Source: Rhizobium sp. Root1203 (GTDB lineage Bacteria; Pseudomonadota; Alphaproteobacteria; Rhizobiales; Rhizobiaceae). Taken from it: a stretch of 64,000 bases of DNA. The DNA lies in assembly GCF_001424945.1 (NCBI RefSeq), contig NZ_LMCW01000001.1, forward strand, positions 609,632 through 673,631, in the 5' to 3' direction. The translations under genes were made by a program, and so were the position numbers. Positions within the stretch are counted from its first letter, which is position 1. The number at the start of each line of letters is the position of its first letter. The notes beneath the pieces were generated by a model. That model did not search any database and had not been told where the DNA came from. It worked only from the letters and a program-made list of their open reading frames with translations. Shown here one piece after another: positions 34,595 through 41,974 of this stretch.

Positions 34595-35047
34595 AGTCGT
34601 TGCCCATCCTGTTTTCCCGTTCGGTCTTGTTGCCGAATCGGGCCGGTCCTCCGGTGTGACTTCACCTTAGAGAGAACGTGCGAATGCCTGTTTTCAAAAC
34701 TCGTCGGCATTTGCGGCAAATTTAGTTCAAATTTTAATCGAAGGCATCTTTGGCGCATTTCGGTCAAATTGTAGCGACCGGCGTTAAGCATGCCAACGCC
34801 CGCCTCCTGTAATTGCAGGGAATCCTTGTGGCGGGCTTGCCACAAGCGTTAATGCTATGCTGAAATATGAGCGAAATCCGTCGCTTACTCGCTGTTAACC
34901 GTAAAAAACAAAGCCGCGTTGCCGTGCCCCAAAACGGGACTTTTGGCGCTTTCCTGCTGTGGAGCGGCGCTTTCCTTTATTCTTTCCTTAAGCGCCCGCG
35001 GCCTATTGTCGGCACTCGGTAAAGAGCCTTTTTTGGGCGGGTATTGC
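34595..35047. promoter_or_regulatory. Divergent intergenic region upstream of the histidine kinase
   Basis: About 450 bases between two divergent genes. The part near 34680-34780 is AT-rich. GTTAACC at 34893-34899 resembles a CtrA half site, but this short match alone proves little. The kinase frame is open from 34919, so part of the region may be coding if an upstream start is used. No RNA gene was recognised. Confidence 0.4.
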
Positions 35048-36589
35048 GTGCGTATATTGAGTGAAATCGCAGATCGGGCGACAGCCCTCGTGGACCGGGC
35101 GGCGGAACGCTGGCTCTCCGGAACAGGGGGAAGTGCAGCGCTGCGCCAGCGCGAGCTCGTCATTCTGCGCCGTCTTGCGCTCCTGTCCTCGGCGGCCCTC
35201 GTCGCCGCTCCTGTCGGCCTTTCACTGATCACCAGCCCAGCCGTGGCCTTGCCCGCGGGCGTGGCCGCAGTCTGTGCCGCTTTCCTGTTTTCCGCTGTCG
35301 GGAGCATCGCCTTGTCGCGCCAGAGTGTGGCAACGTCTGTTGTGGCAACCCAGTCTGCCGAAGACTTCTTCATGGAAGCCAGCGCCGGTCTGATCCTGTT
35401 CCTCGATCCCCAGGGTGGCGTCATGAGCGCCGGCGGCCGCGACAGGCGCGACTATCTAGCCTGGATGCGCCCCCTGGAGGGCAAGGGCTTCGTCGAGCAG
35501 ATCCACGTCTCGGACCGGATCGTCTTCCTTCAGGCGCTCGATCGGCTGCGTCAGGGCGAGGAGCAGGCGACCGTCGACCTGCGCCTGGAGCGCCCGCCGC
35601 TGTCGCGCGACAACCGCCAGTTCTCCTATCTCAGGACCGATCTCACGGCGCGGCGCGATGTCGATGGCGCCCTCCTGAGCGTGGTCGCACAGCTGCGCGA
35701 CGTCTCGGTCGAGCAGCAGTTGCGCCTTGAGGCACACAACCACGCCGTCGAGGCGCAGTCGGCCAACGATGCGAAGTCGCGGTTCCTGGCGGCCGTCAGC
35801 CACGAGCTGCGCACGCCGCTGAATGCCATCCTCGGCTTTTCCGATATCCTGCTCGGCGAATATTTCGGCAAGCTCGGCAATGACCGCCAGCGCGAATATG
35901 TCGGGCTCGTTCGCGACTCGGGCGCGCACCTGCTATCCGTCGTCAACACCATGCTCGATATGAGCAAGATAGAGGCCGGCCGTTACGAGCTGCTTCTCGA
36001 AGGCTTCGATATCGGCGCCGCAATCCGCTCCTGCGAGGCGATGCTGGGGCTGCAGGCGAGGGCCAAGGGCGTCTCGCTGACGAGCCGCATCCAGCGTGGC
36101 CTGGAAGACGTCGTCGCCGATCAGCGTGCCATACAGCAGATCCTCATCAATCTTGTCGGCAATGCCGTCAAGTTCACCGAGGCAGGCGGCGCGATCTCGA
36201 TCGACGCCTCGATGCGCGACGGCATTCTTGAACTCTGCGTCAGCGATACCGGCATCGGCATCCCGACCGACAAGCTGGAGATGCTTGGGCAGCCCTTCGT
36301 TCAGATCCAGAACGAGTATACCCGCCGGTTCGAGGGGACAGGCCTCGGCCTCTCCCTGGTAAAGGGTCTCGTGGCGCTGCATGGCGGCGACTTCGCGATC
36401 GCCAGCACGCCTGGCGCCGGCACGATCATAACGATTTCGATAGCGGCGGACGGCTCGGGCATTCCGGCAGCGGGCGCTTCCGGCAACGATCCGGTCGAGT
36501 TTCCGCCGCGACTGAAGACTGCGCCGGCCTATGCCGGATTCTTGGAAGAGGGGCTTTTCGATGGCCGCGAGCAAGCGAAAATCGCCTAA
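35048..36589 (+). CDS. Membrane sensor histidine kinase with PAS domain (DivJ/PleC-like candidate)
   Basis: About 513 residues: two membrane helices (LALLSSAALVAAPVGLSLI; AAVCAAFLFSAVGSIAL), a PAS-like sensor (about 105-235), a HisKA helix with the phosphate-accepting histidine in FLAAVSHELRTPLNAILGFS, and a complete HATPase (NLVGNAVKF N box, DTGIGIP G1, GTGLGLSLVKGL G2). The location near mucR and the layout recall the DivJ cell-cycle kinase of Sinorhizobium; identity is not proven. GTG 35048 is assumed; the true start is uncertain. The next gene overlaps its end by 29 bases. Confidence 0.82.
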   Translation: MRILSEIADRATALVDRAAERWLSGTGGSAALRQRELVILRRLALLSSAALVAAPVGLSLITSPAVALPAGVAAVCAAFLFSAVGSIALSRQSVATSVVATQSAEDFFMEASAGLILFLDPQGGVMSAGGRDRRDYLAWMRPLEGKGFVEQIHVSDRIVFLQALDRLRQGEEQATVDLRLERPPLSRDNRQFSYLRTDLTARRDVDGALLSVVAQLRDVSVEQQLRLEAHNHAVEAQSANDAKSRFLAAVSHELRTPLNAILGFSDILLGEYFGKLGNDRQREYVGLVRDSGAHLLSVVNTMLDMSKIEAGRYELLLEGFDIGAAIRSCEAMLGLQARAKGVSLTSRIQRGLEDVVADQRAIQQILINLVGNAVKFTEAGGAISIDASMRDGILELCVSDTGIGIPTDKLEMLGQPFVQIQNEYTRRFEGTGLGLSLVKGLVALHGGDFAIASTPGAGTIITISIAADGSGIPAAGASGNDPVEFPPRLKTAPAYAGFLEEGLFDGREQAKIA

Positions 36590-37490
36590 GGGAAGGAAGG
36601 GCCGGCAGAAGCCGGGCTTGCTTCTCACCGGGGCTAGTGTCGTCGGCAGCCTGGGGCTGCAGGGCGCCGGCGTGCTCGGCGGCATCGTCGGTCGCAACCC
36701 GTCGATTGCCGGCGGAACGGCGGCATTCCTGGTCATCTTCAGCTTCGTCGCCGCCAACGCCCTCTGGTACCAGCCCGGAACCCATCCGCATCCGTTCCTG
36801 CGCACCCGCGACCCGCTGTTCCCGAACGTGCTTGGCGCTCGTCCGCCGATCGAGCAGCATGTGGGCGAGGTCACGACCTTCAAGATCGAGCGGCAGGACG
36901 AGGCCGATGCGTCCCAGACCACGAACGCCACGCCCCCTGCCGTCCCGGGCGGACAGCCGGCGAGCCAACTGGTGATGGACATCCAGAGCGAGCTCGTTCG
37001 TCGCGGCCTCTACAACGGCGCTCCGGACGGGGTCATCGGTCCGCGCACCAGTGCTGCGATCCTGTTTTTCGAGGAAACGGTGGGCATGCCGCAGAAGGGC
37101 GATGCAACGCCCGATGTGCTGGCGGCGCTGAAGACCGATACCGCCGGCCCGTCGACCGTCCCGGCCGAGCGCCCGCGCGAGGACCTGTCCTCCGTGGCGG
37201 CCGCCGAAGATCCGGTCGCCGCCGCCATCCGCAGCGCGGAAAAGTCCATCAAGACCGCGCCGACCCCGGCGAGGCAGACGCAGTCTGCAGCGCTGACCAG
37301 CGTCGACCTGGTGTTGAAGATCCAGAAGGGCCTTGCCAACATGGCCTACACCAATGTCGGGATCGACGGCGTGGCCGGCGAGCAGACCCGCGTCGCCATC
37401 CGCCATTTCCAGAAGCACTACAACCTCCCTGAAACAGGCGAGCCGAGCGAGGCCGTGCTGAAAAAGCTCAAGGAAATCGGCGCGCTTTGA
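36561..37490 (+). CDS. Peptidoglycan-binding membrane protein
   Basis: A 309-residue protein with a very basic cytoplasmic start (SKRKSPKGRKGRQKPG), one or two membrane helices (about residues 22-68; FLVIFSFVAANALWY) and two peptidoglycan-binding type 1 domains: VMDIQSELVRRGLYNGAPDG near 136 and VLKIQKGLANMAYTNVGIDG near 252. It probably anchors in the inner membrane and binds cell wall. Its start lies inside the end of the histidine kinase gene, so expression is coupled and a shared cell-division or envelope role is likely. Confidence 0.88.
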   Translation: MAASKRKSPKGRKGRQKPGLLLTGASVVGSLGLQGAGVLGGIVGRNPSIAGGTAAFLVIFSFVAANALWYQPGTHPHPFLRTRDPLFPNVLGARPPIEQHVGEVTTFKIERQDEADASQTTNATPPAVPGGQPASQLVMDIQSELVRRGLYNGAPDGVIGPRTSAAILFFEETVGMPQKGDATPDVLAALKTDTAGPSTVPAERPREDLSSVAAAEDPVAAAIRSAEKSIKTAPTPARQTQSAALTSVDLVLKIQKGLANMAYTNVGIDGVAGEQTRVAIRHFQKHYNLPETGEPSEAVLKKLKEIGAL

Positions 37491-37566
37491 TCGGCTCGAG
37501 CCGTCAGGTGCAGTCCGCGCATGCCGTGGCATTGCCGCCATCGGTGACCCGGCCTATACCGCGTTC

Positions 37567-37923
37567 ATGAGATTACGCACCGACATCTTCGTTTCCGCAC
37601 TCCTGCGCCGCGTTTTCGGCAAGGGCGACTTCGCCGCCGTCGAGAAGAAGGGAGCCGAGGAAGCCGGCGCGATCTTCATCAGGCAGCGTTTCCGAGACGG
37701 TCTGGAAACGCTCTATGGCCCCGCGCCGCAGAGCGTCTTCGACCAGGAGGATAGCGGAGATCGGCTGTTCGAGATCAGGCTGGCGCGGCAGGATGCCGAC
37801 CGCGTCCGGGACATGCTGGACCGCGAACGCAGGTTCGATCCCGACCTATGGGTCGTCGAGCTCGAAGCCGACGATGTCGAGGACATCGTCCCGGTGGTCG
37901 ACGAGCGCAAGAACCCCCTGTAG
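37567..37923 (+). CDS. DUF1491 family protein
   Basis: A 118-residue soluble protein of the alphaproteobacterial DUF1491 family. Markers are RLRTDIFVSALLRRVFGKGD, GAEEAGAIFIRQRFRDG and the end DPDLWVVELE with an acidic tail. Function is unknown. It follows the peptidoglycan-binding gene by 76 bases in the same direction and is convergent with the DUF2336 gene. Confidence 0.9.
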   Translation: MRLRTDIFVSALLRRVFGKGDFAAVEKKGAEEAGAIFIRQRFRDGLETLYGPAPQSVFDQEDSGDRLFEIRLARQDADRVRDMLDRERRFDPDLWVVELEADDVEDIVPVVDERKNPL

Positions 37924-37932
37924 CGGGTATTA

Positions 37933-38922
37933 TTACCGTGCGCGGCTGATGGTGCGCATGTCGCGCGCCGGGGGCACCTGGCGCGCCTGGCGGCTTGCGG
38001 GCACCTGGGTCGCTGCGGGCGTCGACTGTTCCGGCAGGTAGGTATAGCGATCGGCCCGGCGCCAGGACTCGACGCGGGCGTTGCTTTCCTCCGGGTCGAG
38101 CGCATCGAGCACCATCCATGCGCGGGTGACGCTGTGCTGCGCCTCCGCCAGGTGCGGGTAGAGCTTCTCAAGCACGAATACGGCGTCGAGAAAGTCCATG
38201 CCGAGGCTTGTCAGGGTCGTCGCCAGCTGCTGTCCGGACATGTCGAGCAGGATGCGTTCGGCAAGCCAGCGGCTCGCCGAGAGCGCATCGGCGAGCGCCG
38301 TTGCAAATTGTGGCGCTTCCCGGTTGCGGGCAAAGCGGACCAGCAGCGCTGCCTGAACGCCCGAAAGGGTCCGCAGGCCCAGACGGTCGGTATCGTCCCT
38401 CCCGAGATGGCGTGCGAGCCCACGGATCCGCTCGCGCGTCTCTTCCTCGCGATTGGCAGGCATCGCCTCCGGAGCGCTGTCGGAGGGCGCAAGGGGAGGC
38501 GGGGGCACGAACACGCGTTCCTCGGCACGCTCGACTGCAGGAGGCGTCGCTGCCGCTTCCATCTGACGCGGTTCGGCGTGGCGCAGCCCGACCAGCACGT
38601 CGATGACGCGGGGAGAAAGCGTATCGCGGCTGACGATCGCCTTCATATGCGCGCTGCCCTGCATGCGGGCGATGGCGATCAGGGTGTCGTCGTCGATGGC
38701 CGGCGAGGAAGTGAGGAAAGGGGCAGCGACCGCGATCGGCTGGCAGCCGACGAAAAGGGCAACCGCCTGCGGGATCTGCGCGCATTGTGAAAGCGCCGCC
38801 ACGGCCTGTCGCTTGGCTTCGTCGGAGGAGGCGGCAAAGAGGGGCGTGAAGAGTTCCGCAAACTGCCTGAGTTCGGATCGCGTTGGCGGTTGCAATCCCT
38901 CGAAGCTGCTGACGGTCGCCAT
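37933..38922 (-). CDS. DUF2336 family protein
   Basis: A 329-residue soluble, alpha-helical protein of the DUF2336 family found in Rhizobiales and other alphaproteobacteria; function unknown. HEAT-like helices appear in the N-terminal part (LRQFAELFTPLFAASSDEAK; IPQAVALFVGCQPIAVAAPF, SPAIDDDTLIAIARMQG). The middle (about 160-180) is proline-rich and the C-terminal tail is basic. ATG 38922 was taken because family members begin close to the first helix; the upstream frame adds only polar residues. Confidence 0.82.
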   Translation of the reverse strand: MATVSSFEGLQPPTRSELRQFAELFTPLFAASSDEAKRQAVAALSQCAQIPQAVALFVGCQPIAVAAPFLTSSPAIDDDTLIAIARMQGSAHMKAIVSRDTLSPRVIDVLVGLRHAEPRQMEAAATPPAVERAEERVFVPPPPLAPSDSAPEAMPANREEETRERIRGLARHLGRDDTDRLGLRTLSGVQAALLVRFARNREAPQFATALADALSASRWLAERILLDMSGQQLATTLTSLGMDFLDAVFVLEKLYPHLAEAQHSVTRAWMVLDALDPEESNARVESWRRADRYTYLPEQSTPAATQVPASRQARQVPPARDMRTISRAR

Positions 38923-39229
38923 GAGAACTACGTCCTTCTTCCGGCTGGCGGAGGGGGCCTCTAGGTCTCGAAACCGGTCACGCACAAGAACACACCCTGG
39001 AAATGCAAGAGGGATGCCGCAGGACTGGACGCGTTGGAGAGACGCCCCTCTACCACATACGGTTTATGAACAAATCCTACAGACGCAGGGTTAACGCTTG
39101 TTGAAGATTTGATTCAAATTGTACCGGAATGAACACCCGTTCGGATGCACGCAGATCACCTGCGAGAGGAGTCGCGACCGACCGCTCAGGCAAGCTGAAG
39201 CGAAAACGATCGCTTCTCATGGAGCCCTC

Positions 39230-39436
39230 TCAAAGGCCTTTGTGTCCGCGCAGCGCCAGCAGAAGCCGTTCGCCGTCGTTGTATCCGGACTGATAGAGAT
39301 CAAGCGCCGCCGAAGCCGCGATATGTGCCTCGGAACTCTTGATATCGACGCGCTTTTCGGCGCACCAGGCGTCGAGTGCGTGTCGCAATATATCAAGATC
39401 TTCAGGGGAAAATGTCGAACCAATCATCAAAGTCAT
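39230..39436 (-). CDS. Small conserved helical protein, unknown
   Basis: A 68-residue protein (FSPEDLDILRHALDAWCAEK, IAASAALDLYQSGYNDGERL) that looks like a short two-helix soluble protein of a type common in rhizobial genomes. ATG 39436 is preferred over 39460. No function is known. Confidence 0.65.
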   Translation of the reverse strand: MTLMIGSTFSPEDLDILRHALDAWCAEKRVDIKSSEAHIAASAALDLYQSGYNDGERLLLALRGHKGL

Positions 39437-39936
39437 TTGCCTGCCCACCCTGGCTAACACTTCAGACCCAATATGACATCAGTCGCCCTTGCCCTTCGGC
39501 TGACGGACCTACTCTACCTCCATGGCAACGAACTGCAATTAGAATTTTCGTGATGTAAATATGCAACATTAACCTTTGCGCCCCCGATGGATGGTTAAGT
39601 GTATGAATTAAAGCTAATTTTCATATTGCCGATTGATGCCCATTCTTTTTCGACGAGCGCTGCAACCAAAACCGGCGGCGAAGCGTTTACAGGGCGGCGA
39701 ATACAAGATGGAAAATTAGCAATCTGTTAACTCTCATATGTCCCAATCCGGGTAAGGAACGACGCGGCCGGGATCCGGTCGCAGGTATCCACGTCACGGT
39801 ATTTTCGGATAGTGCCGTGAGAAAGGCGCGAATGGCCTGAGAGCCTGGGGTGGCTCGAAAGTACGCGCTGGTCCGCGAAGGCGGGCAGGGTGAGATTCAC
39901 ACGTTCATCCGTCTCGGGCAGTGCAGGGGGACGAGC
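39437..39936. other. AT-rich intergenic region
   Basis: About 500 bases with no convincing gene. The part at 39550-39730 is AT-rich and contains GTGTATGAATTAA (39600-39612), a 13-base word also found at 32120-32132 upstream of the DnaA-like gene. An open minus-strand frame to 40200 has no domain and overlaps other genes. Confidence 0.5.
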
Positions 39937-40104
39937 ATGGCAATAGTCGTCGCATTGGCTGACCGTCTGTCTCAGGCGCATGGCCGCAAGGACAGAAAAC
40001 CTGTGGAGGCGCAGATCCTGCTCTTCACGGGCGTACGCTACGAACGCCTCGGCGAAGGCGCGAAGCCCTCCGTTGGCCGCCGCGCGACACGCACGAAGAA
40101 ATAG
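39937..40104 (+). CDS. Small basic conserved protein with FTGVRYER motif
   Basis: A 55-residue protein ending in a strongly basic tail (RRATRTKK). The segment QILLFTGVRYERLGE recurs in short rhizobial proteins of unknown function, from memory of such sequences. ATG 39937 follows AGGGGGA; a GTG at 39850 would add 29 residues. It is too short to assign a role. Confidence 0.5.
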   Translation: MAIVVALADRLSQAHGRKDRKPVEAQILLFTGVRYERLGEGAKPSVGRRATRTKK

Positions 40105-40114
40105 GCAGGCTTCC

Positions 40115-40669
40115 TCAGTTCGTCGCCCCGGCGAACTCGTCGCATCGGGCTTCCGAAAGGAAATTCGTGGCCGACGTGTTGAAGCTTGCCTGAGGAGCAA
40201 GCGTCCTCAGGACCGCATAGCCTTCGGTGCGCGTCGTCTCGACCAGAATGGTCTTTTGCAACGCCTGCGGTAACGCCTTGCGAAGCTCAGTCAGCTGGAT
40301 CGGGGTGCCGATCAGGATATCGAGCGCACCCCCCACCGACGTCCTGTCGTTCATGCTGAAGATCTCGTTGGAGGCCTCGTCGTAGAGCGCGGTCGACCAG
40401 AAGGGCACATTGCCCTTCGCCGTGAGGCGCACCGGATTTTCCTCGATGTCGTAGGAGCAGACCGCGGTGCGCACGAACGGATCGTCGTTCGACAAGCCGG
40501 CCGTGTCGTTCGTGGCTCCGAGCAGGTAGAAGGTGTCGATATCGCCTTCCGACGCGACGCGCGTTGCCGCGTCCTTGCCGGTGAAATGCGGCAGGGCCAG
40601 GATGATGACGAGATGCAGGAGTGCTGCGCCGAAAAGGCCGGCAAGCAGGGCGAAGACCATCCTAACCAT
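40115..40669 (-). CDS. DUF1254 family membrane-anchored protein
   Basis: A 184-residue protein with an N-terminal membrane helix (MVFALLAGLFGAALLHLVII) and a DUF1254-like periplasmic domain (NDDPFVRTAVCSYDIEENPV, LTAKGNVPFWSTALYDEASN). It starts eight bases inside the end of the DUF1214 gene, and these two domains usually occur together, so the pair forms one functional unit of unknown role. Confidence 0.85.
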   Translation of the reverse strand: MVRMVFALLAGLFGAALLHLVIILALPHFTGKDAATRVASEGDIDTFYLLGATNDTAGLSNDDPFVRTAVCSYDIEENPVRLTAKGNVPFWSTALYDEASNEIFSMNDRTSVGGALDILIGTPIQLTELRKALPQALQKTILVETTRTEGYAVLRTLAPQASFNTSATNFLSEARCDEFAGATN

Positions 40670-41249
40670 TGCCGCACCCCGTCTTCAGGAGTTTCGGCAT
40701 CGCAAGGTCGATCACCCCTGAACTGCCGGCGGTCGGCGTGTCGAAGAGCGTCAAGACCAGCTGAAAGGTCCCCGCCGCCGGCAGCGCCAGCCAGTTGCCC
40801 GGCCGGGCATGGGCGGAAATGTCGATCGAGAAGCTGCTGTCCGGCTGGCGCAGCACCGTCCAGGCGTTCAACGCGCCAGGCAGGCCGTCCTGCAGCGACG
40901 CCGGATTGCCGCTGTTGTCGGCAGTGAAAAGCGTCCAGATGCGCGCCGGCGGAGTCTGCCCGACGAGCCGGTAGCTGCATCCCGCGTTCAGGCGTTGGCC
41001 TTCGTCGTCAACCCTGGCGGTAAACATGAGCCCTTCGGCGCTTCCATAGAGCAACTGGCCGGCCCGCGCCCGATGCGATTTGGCATAGGGATCGGCCTCT
41101 TCGGTCTGCAATTCCGGAAATGCTTCCCACGCGCCGAGCTTGATGGCACCGAAGCCCGCCGTCGCATTCAATGCATAAAGCGAAATCAGAATCCCGCCGC
41201 CAAAGGCGATAATCAGCGTCATCGCAATGAAGAGAGGAAATCTAAACAC
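40662..41249 (-). CDS. DUF1214 family membrane-anchored protein
   Basis: A 195-residue protein with one N-terminal helix (FPLFIAMTLIIAFGGGILIS) and a DUF1214 domain (LNAGCSYRLVGQTPPARIWT, LFTADNSGNPASLQDG, WLALPAAGTFQLVLTLFDTP). It is the first gene of the pair with the DUF1254 gene. The function is unknown. Its promoter would lie next to the higBA operators. Confidence 0.87.
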   Translation of the reverse strand: MFRFPLFIAMTLIIAFGGGILISLYALNATAGFGAIKLGAWEAFPELQTEEADPYAKSHRARAGQLLYGSAEGLMFTARVDDEGQRLNAGCSYRLVGQTPPARIWTLFTADNSGNPASLQDGLPGALNAWTVLRQPDSSFSIDISAHARPGNWLALPAAGTFQLVLTLFDTPTAGSSGVIDLAMPKLLKTGCGNG

Positions 41250-41343
41250 TGGGCGCCCTTGATAGACAAATCAGTTGAAAGGGTTACCACTGATTCTGGC
41301 GCGGCGGAATGGTCGAGGCGCAAAAGGGGGCGGTTTGACATGC

Positions 41344-41377
41344 ATAACGCGTCGCGTTATATAACGATGAACGTTAT
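41344..41377 (+). promoter_or_regulatory. Two tandem 17-base palindromes, candidate HigA operators
   Basis: ATAACGCG-T-CGCGTTAT (41344-41360) and ATAACG-ATGAA-CGTTAT (41361-41377) are directly adjacent and share the ATAACG/CGTTAT arms. They lie just before the higB ATG at 41390. HigA antitoxins repress their own promoter by binding such palindromes. Confidence 0.75.
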
Positions 41378-41389
41378 GGCGGATGGCGC

Positions 41390-41674
41390 ATGATCGTCAA
41401 CTTTGCTGATGCTGAGACCGAGAAAGTCTGGAACGGTGTCCGCAGCAGGAAATTGCCGCCTGATATTCAGGCGATCGCGCTCAGAAAACTTCGTTTGCTC
41501 AATCAGGCAAGGTCGGCGGAGGATTTGCGCATCCCTCCGGGAAACCGCCTGGAAGCTTTGAAAGGTGATCGTCGCGGGCAGCTTTCTGTCCGTATCAACG
41601 ACCAATGGCGCGTGTGTTTCCTATGGCAAGATGGAGGGGTCTATGATGTCGAAATCGTCGACTACCACAAGTGA
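41390..41674 (+). CDS. higB: HigB-type toxin (RelE-fold mRNA interferase)
   Basis: A 94-residue toxin that would cut mRNA on the ribosome. It has the HigB/RelE features: LRKLRLLNQARSAEDLRIPP, GNRLEALKGDRRGQLSVRIN, DQWRVCFLWQDGGVYDVEIV, YHK end with the catalytic-type basic residues. Toxin comes before antitoxin, as in other higBA loci. The reading frame is intact, unlike the ParE and BrnT genes in this window. Two palindromes precede it. Confidence 0.93.
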   Translation: MIVNFADAETEKVWNGVRSRKLPPDIQAIALRKLRLLNQARSAEDLRIPPGNRLEALKGDRRGQLSVRINDQWRVCFLWQDGGVYDVEIVDYHK

Positions 41675-41966
41675 GAACGAGTTGCTTCCCAACCCGCATC
41701 CCGGCGAAATTCTATTGGAAGAGTTCTTGAAGCCGCTGGAGCTGAGCCAGAACGCCTTGGCGCGGGCGCTTCGGGTCCCCCCACGTCGCATCAACGAGAT
41801 TGTGCTTGGCAAGCGCAACGTGACCGCTGACACGGACTTGCGCCTGGCCCGCTACTTTGGCCTGTCAGACGGCTTCTTTCTTGGACTGCAGGCCGACCAC
41901 GACCTCATGGAACGGCACCGCCAAATTCACGACGACCTCTCGCGCATTACGCCGCGCGCTGCCTGA
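41643..41966 (+). CDS. higA: HigA-type antitoxin (XRE family)
   Basis: A 107-residue antitoxin with the HigA signature PNPHPGEILLEEFLKPLELS, QNALARALRVPPRRINEIVL and RYFGLSDGFFLGLQADHDL. It contains the helix-turn-helix that should bind the operators at 41344-41377 and neutralise HigB. Its start overlaps the toxin gene by 32 bases behind GGAGGGG. ATG 41646 is an equivalent start one codon later. Confidence 0.94.
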   Translation: MMSKSSTTTSENELLPNPHPGEILLEEFLKPLELSQNALARALRVPPRRINEIVLGKRNVTADTDLRLARYFGLSDGFFLGLQADHDLMERHRQIHDDLSRITPRAA

Positions 41967-41974
41967 CCACCGCC

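Noticed and set aside
34893..34899. GTTAACC as a CtrA site before the kinase gene
   Set aside because: Only one half of the TTAA-N7-TTAA consensus is present; similar short words occur by chance.
39600..39612. GTGTATGAATTAA word shared with 32120-32132
   Set aside because: A 13-base match in AT-rich DNA may be chance; no known binding site was recognised.
39727..40200. Minus-strand 157-codon frame
   Set aside because: Overlaps the small FTGVRYER gene and the DUF1254 gene, with no domain and no ribosome site.
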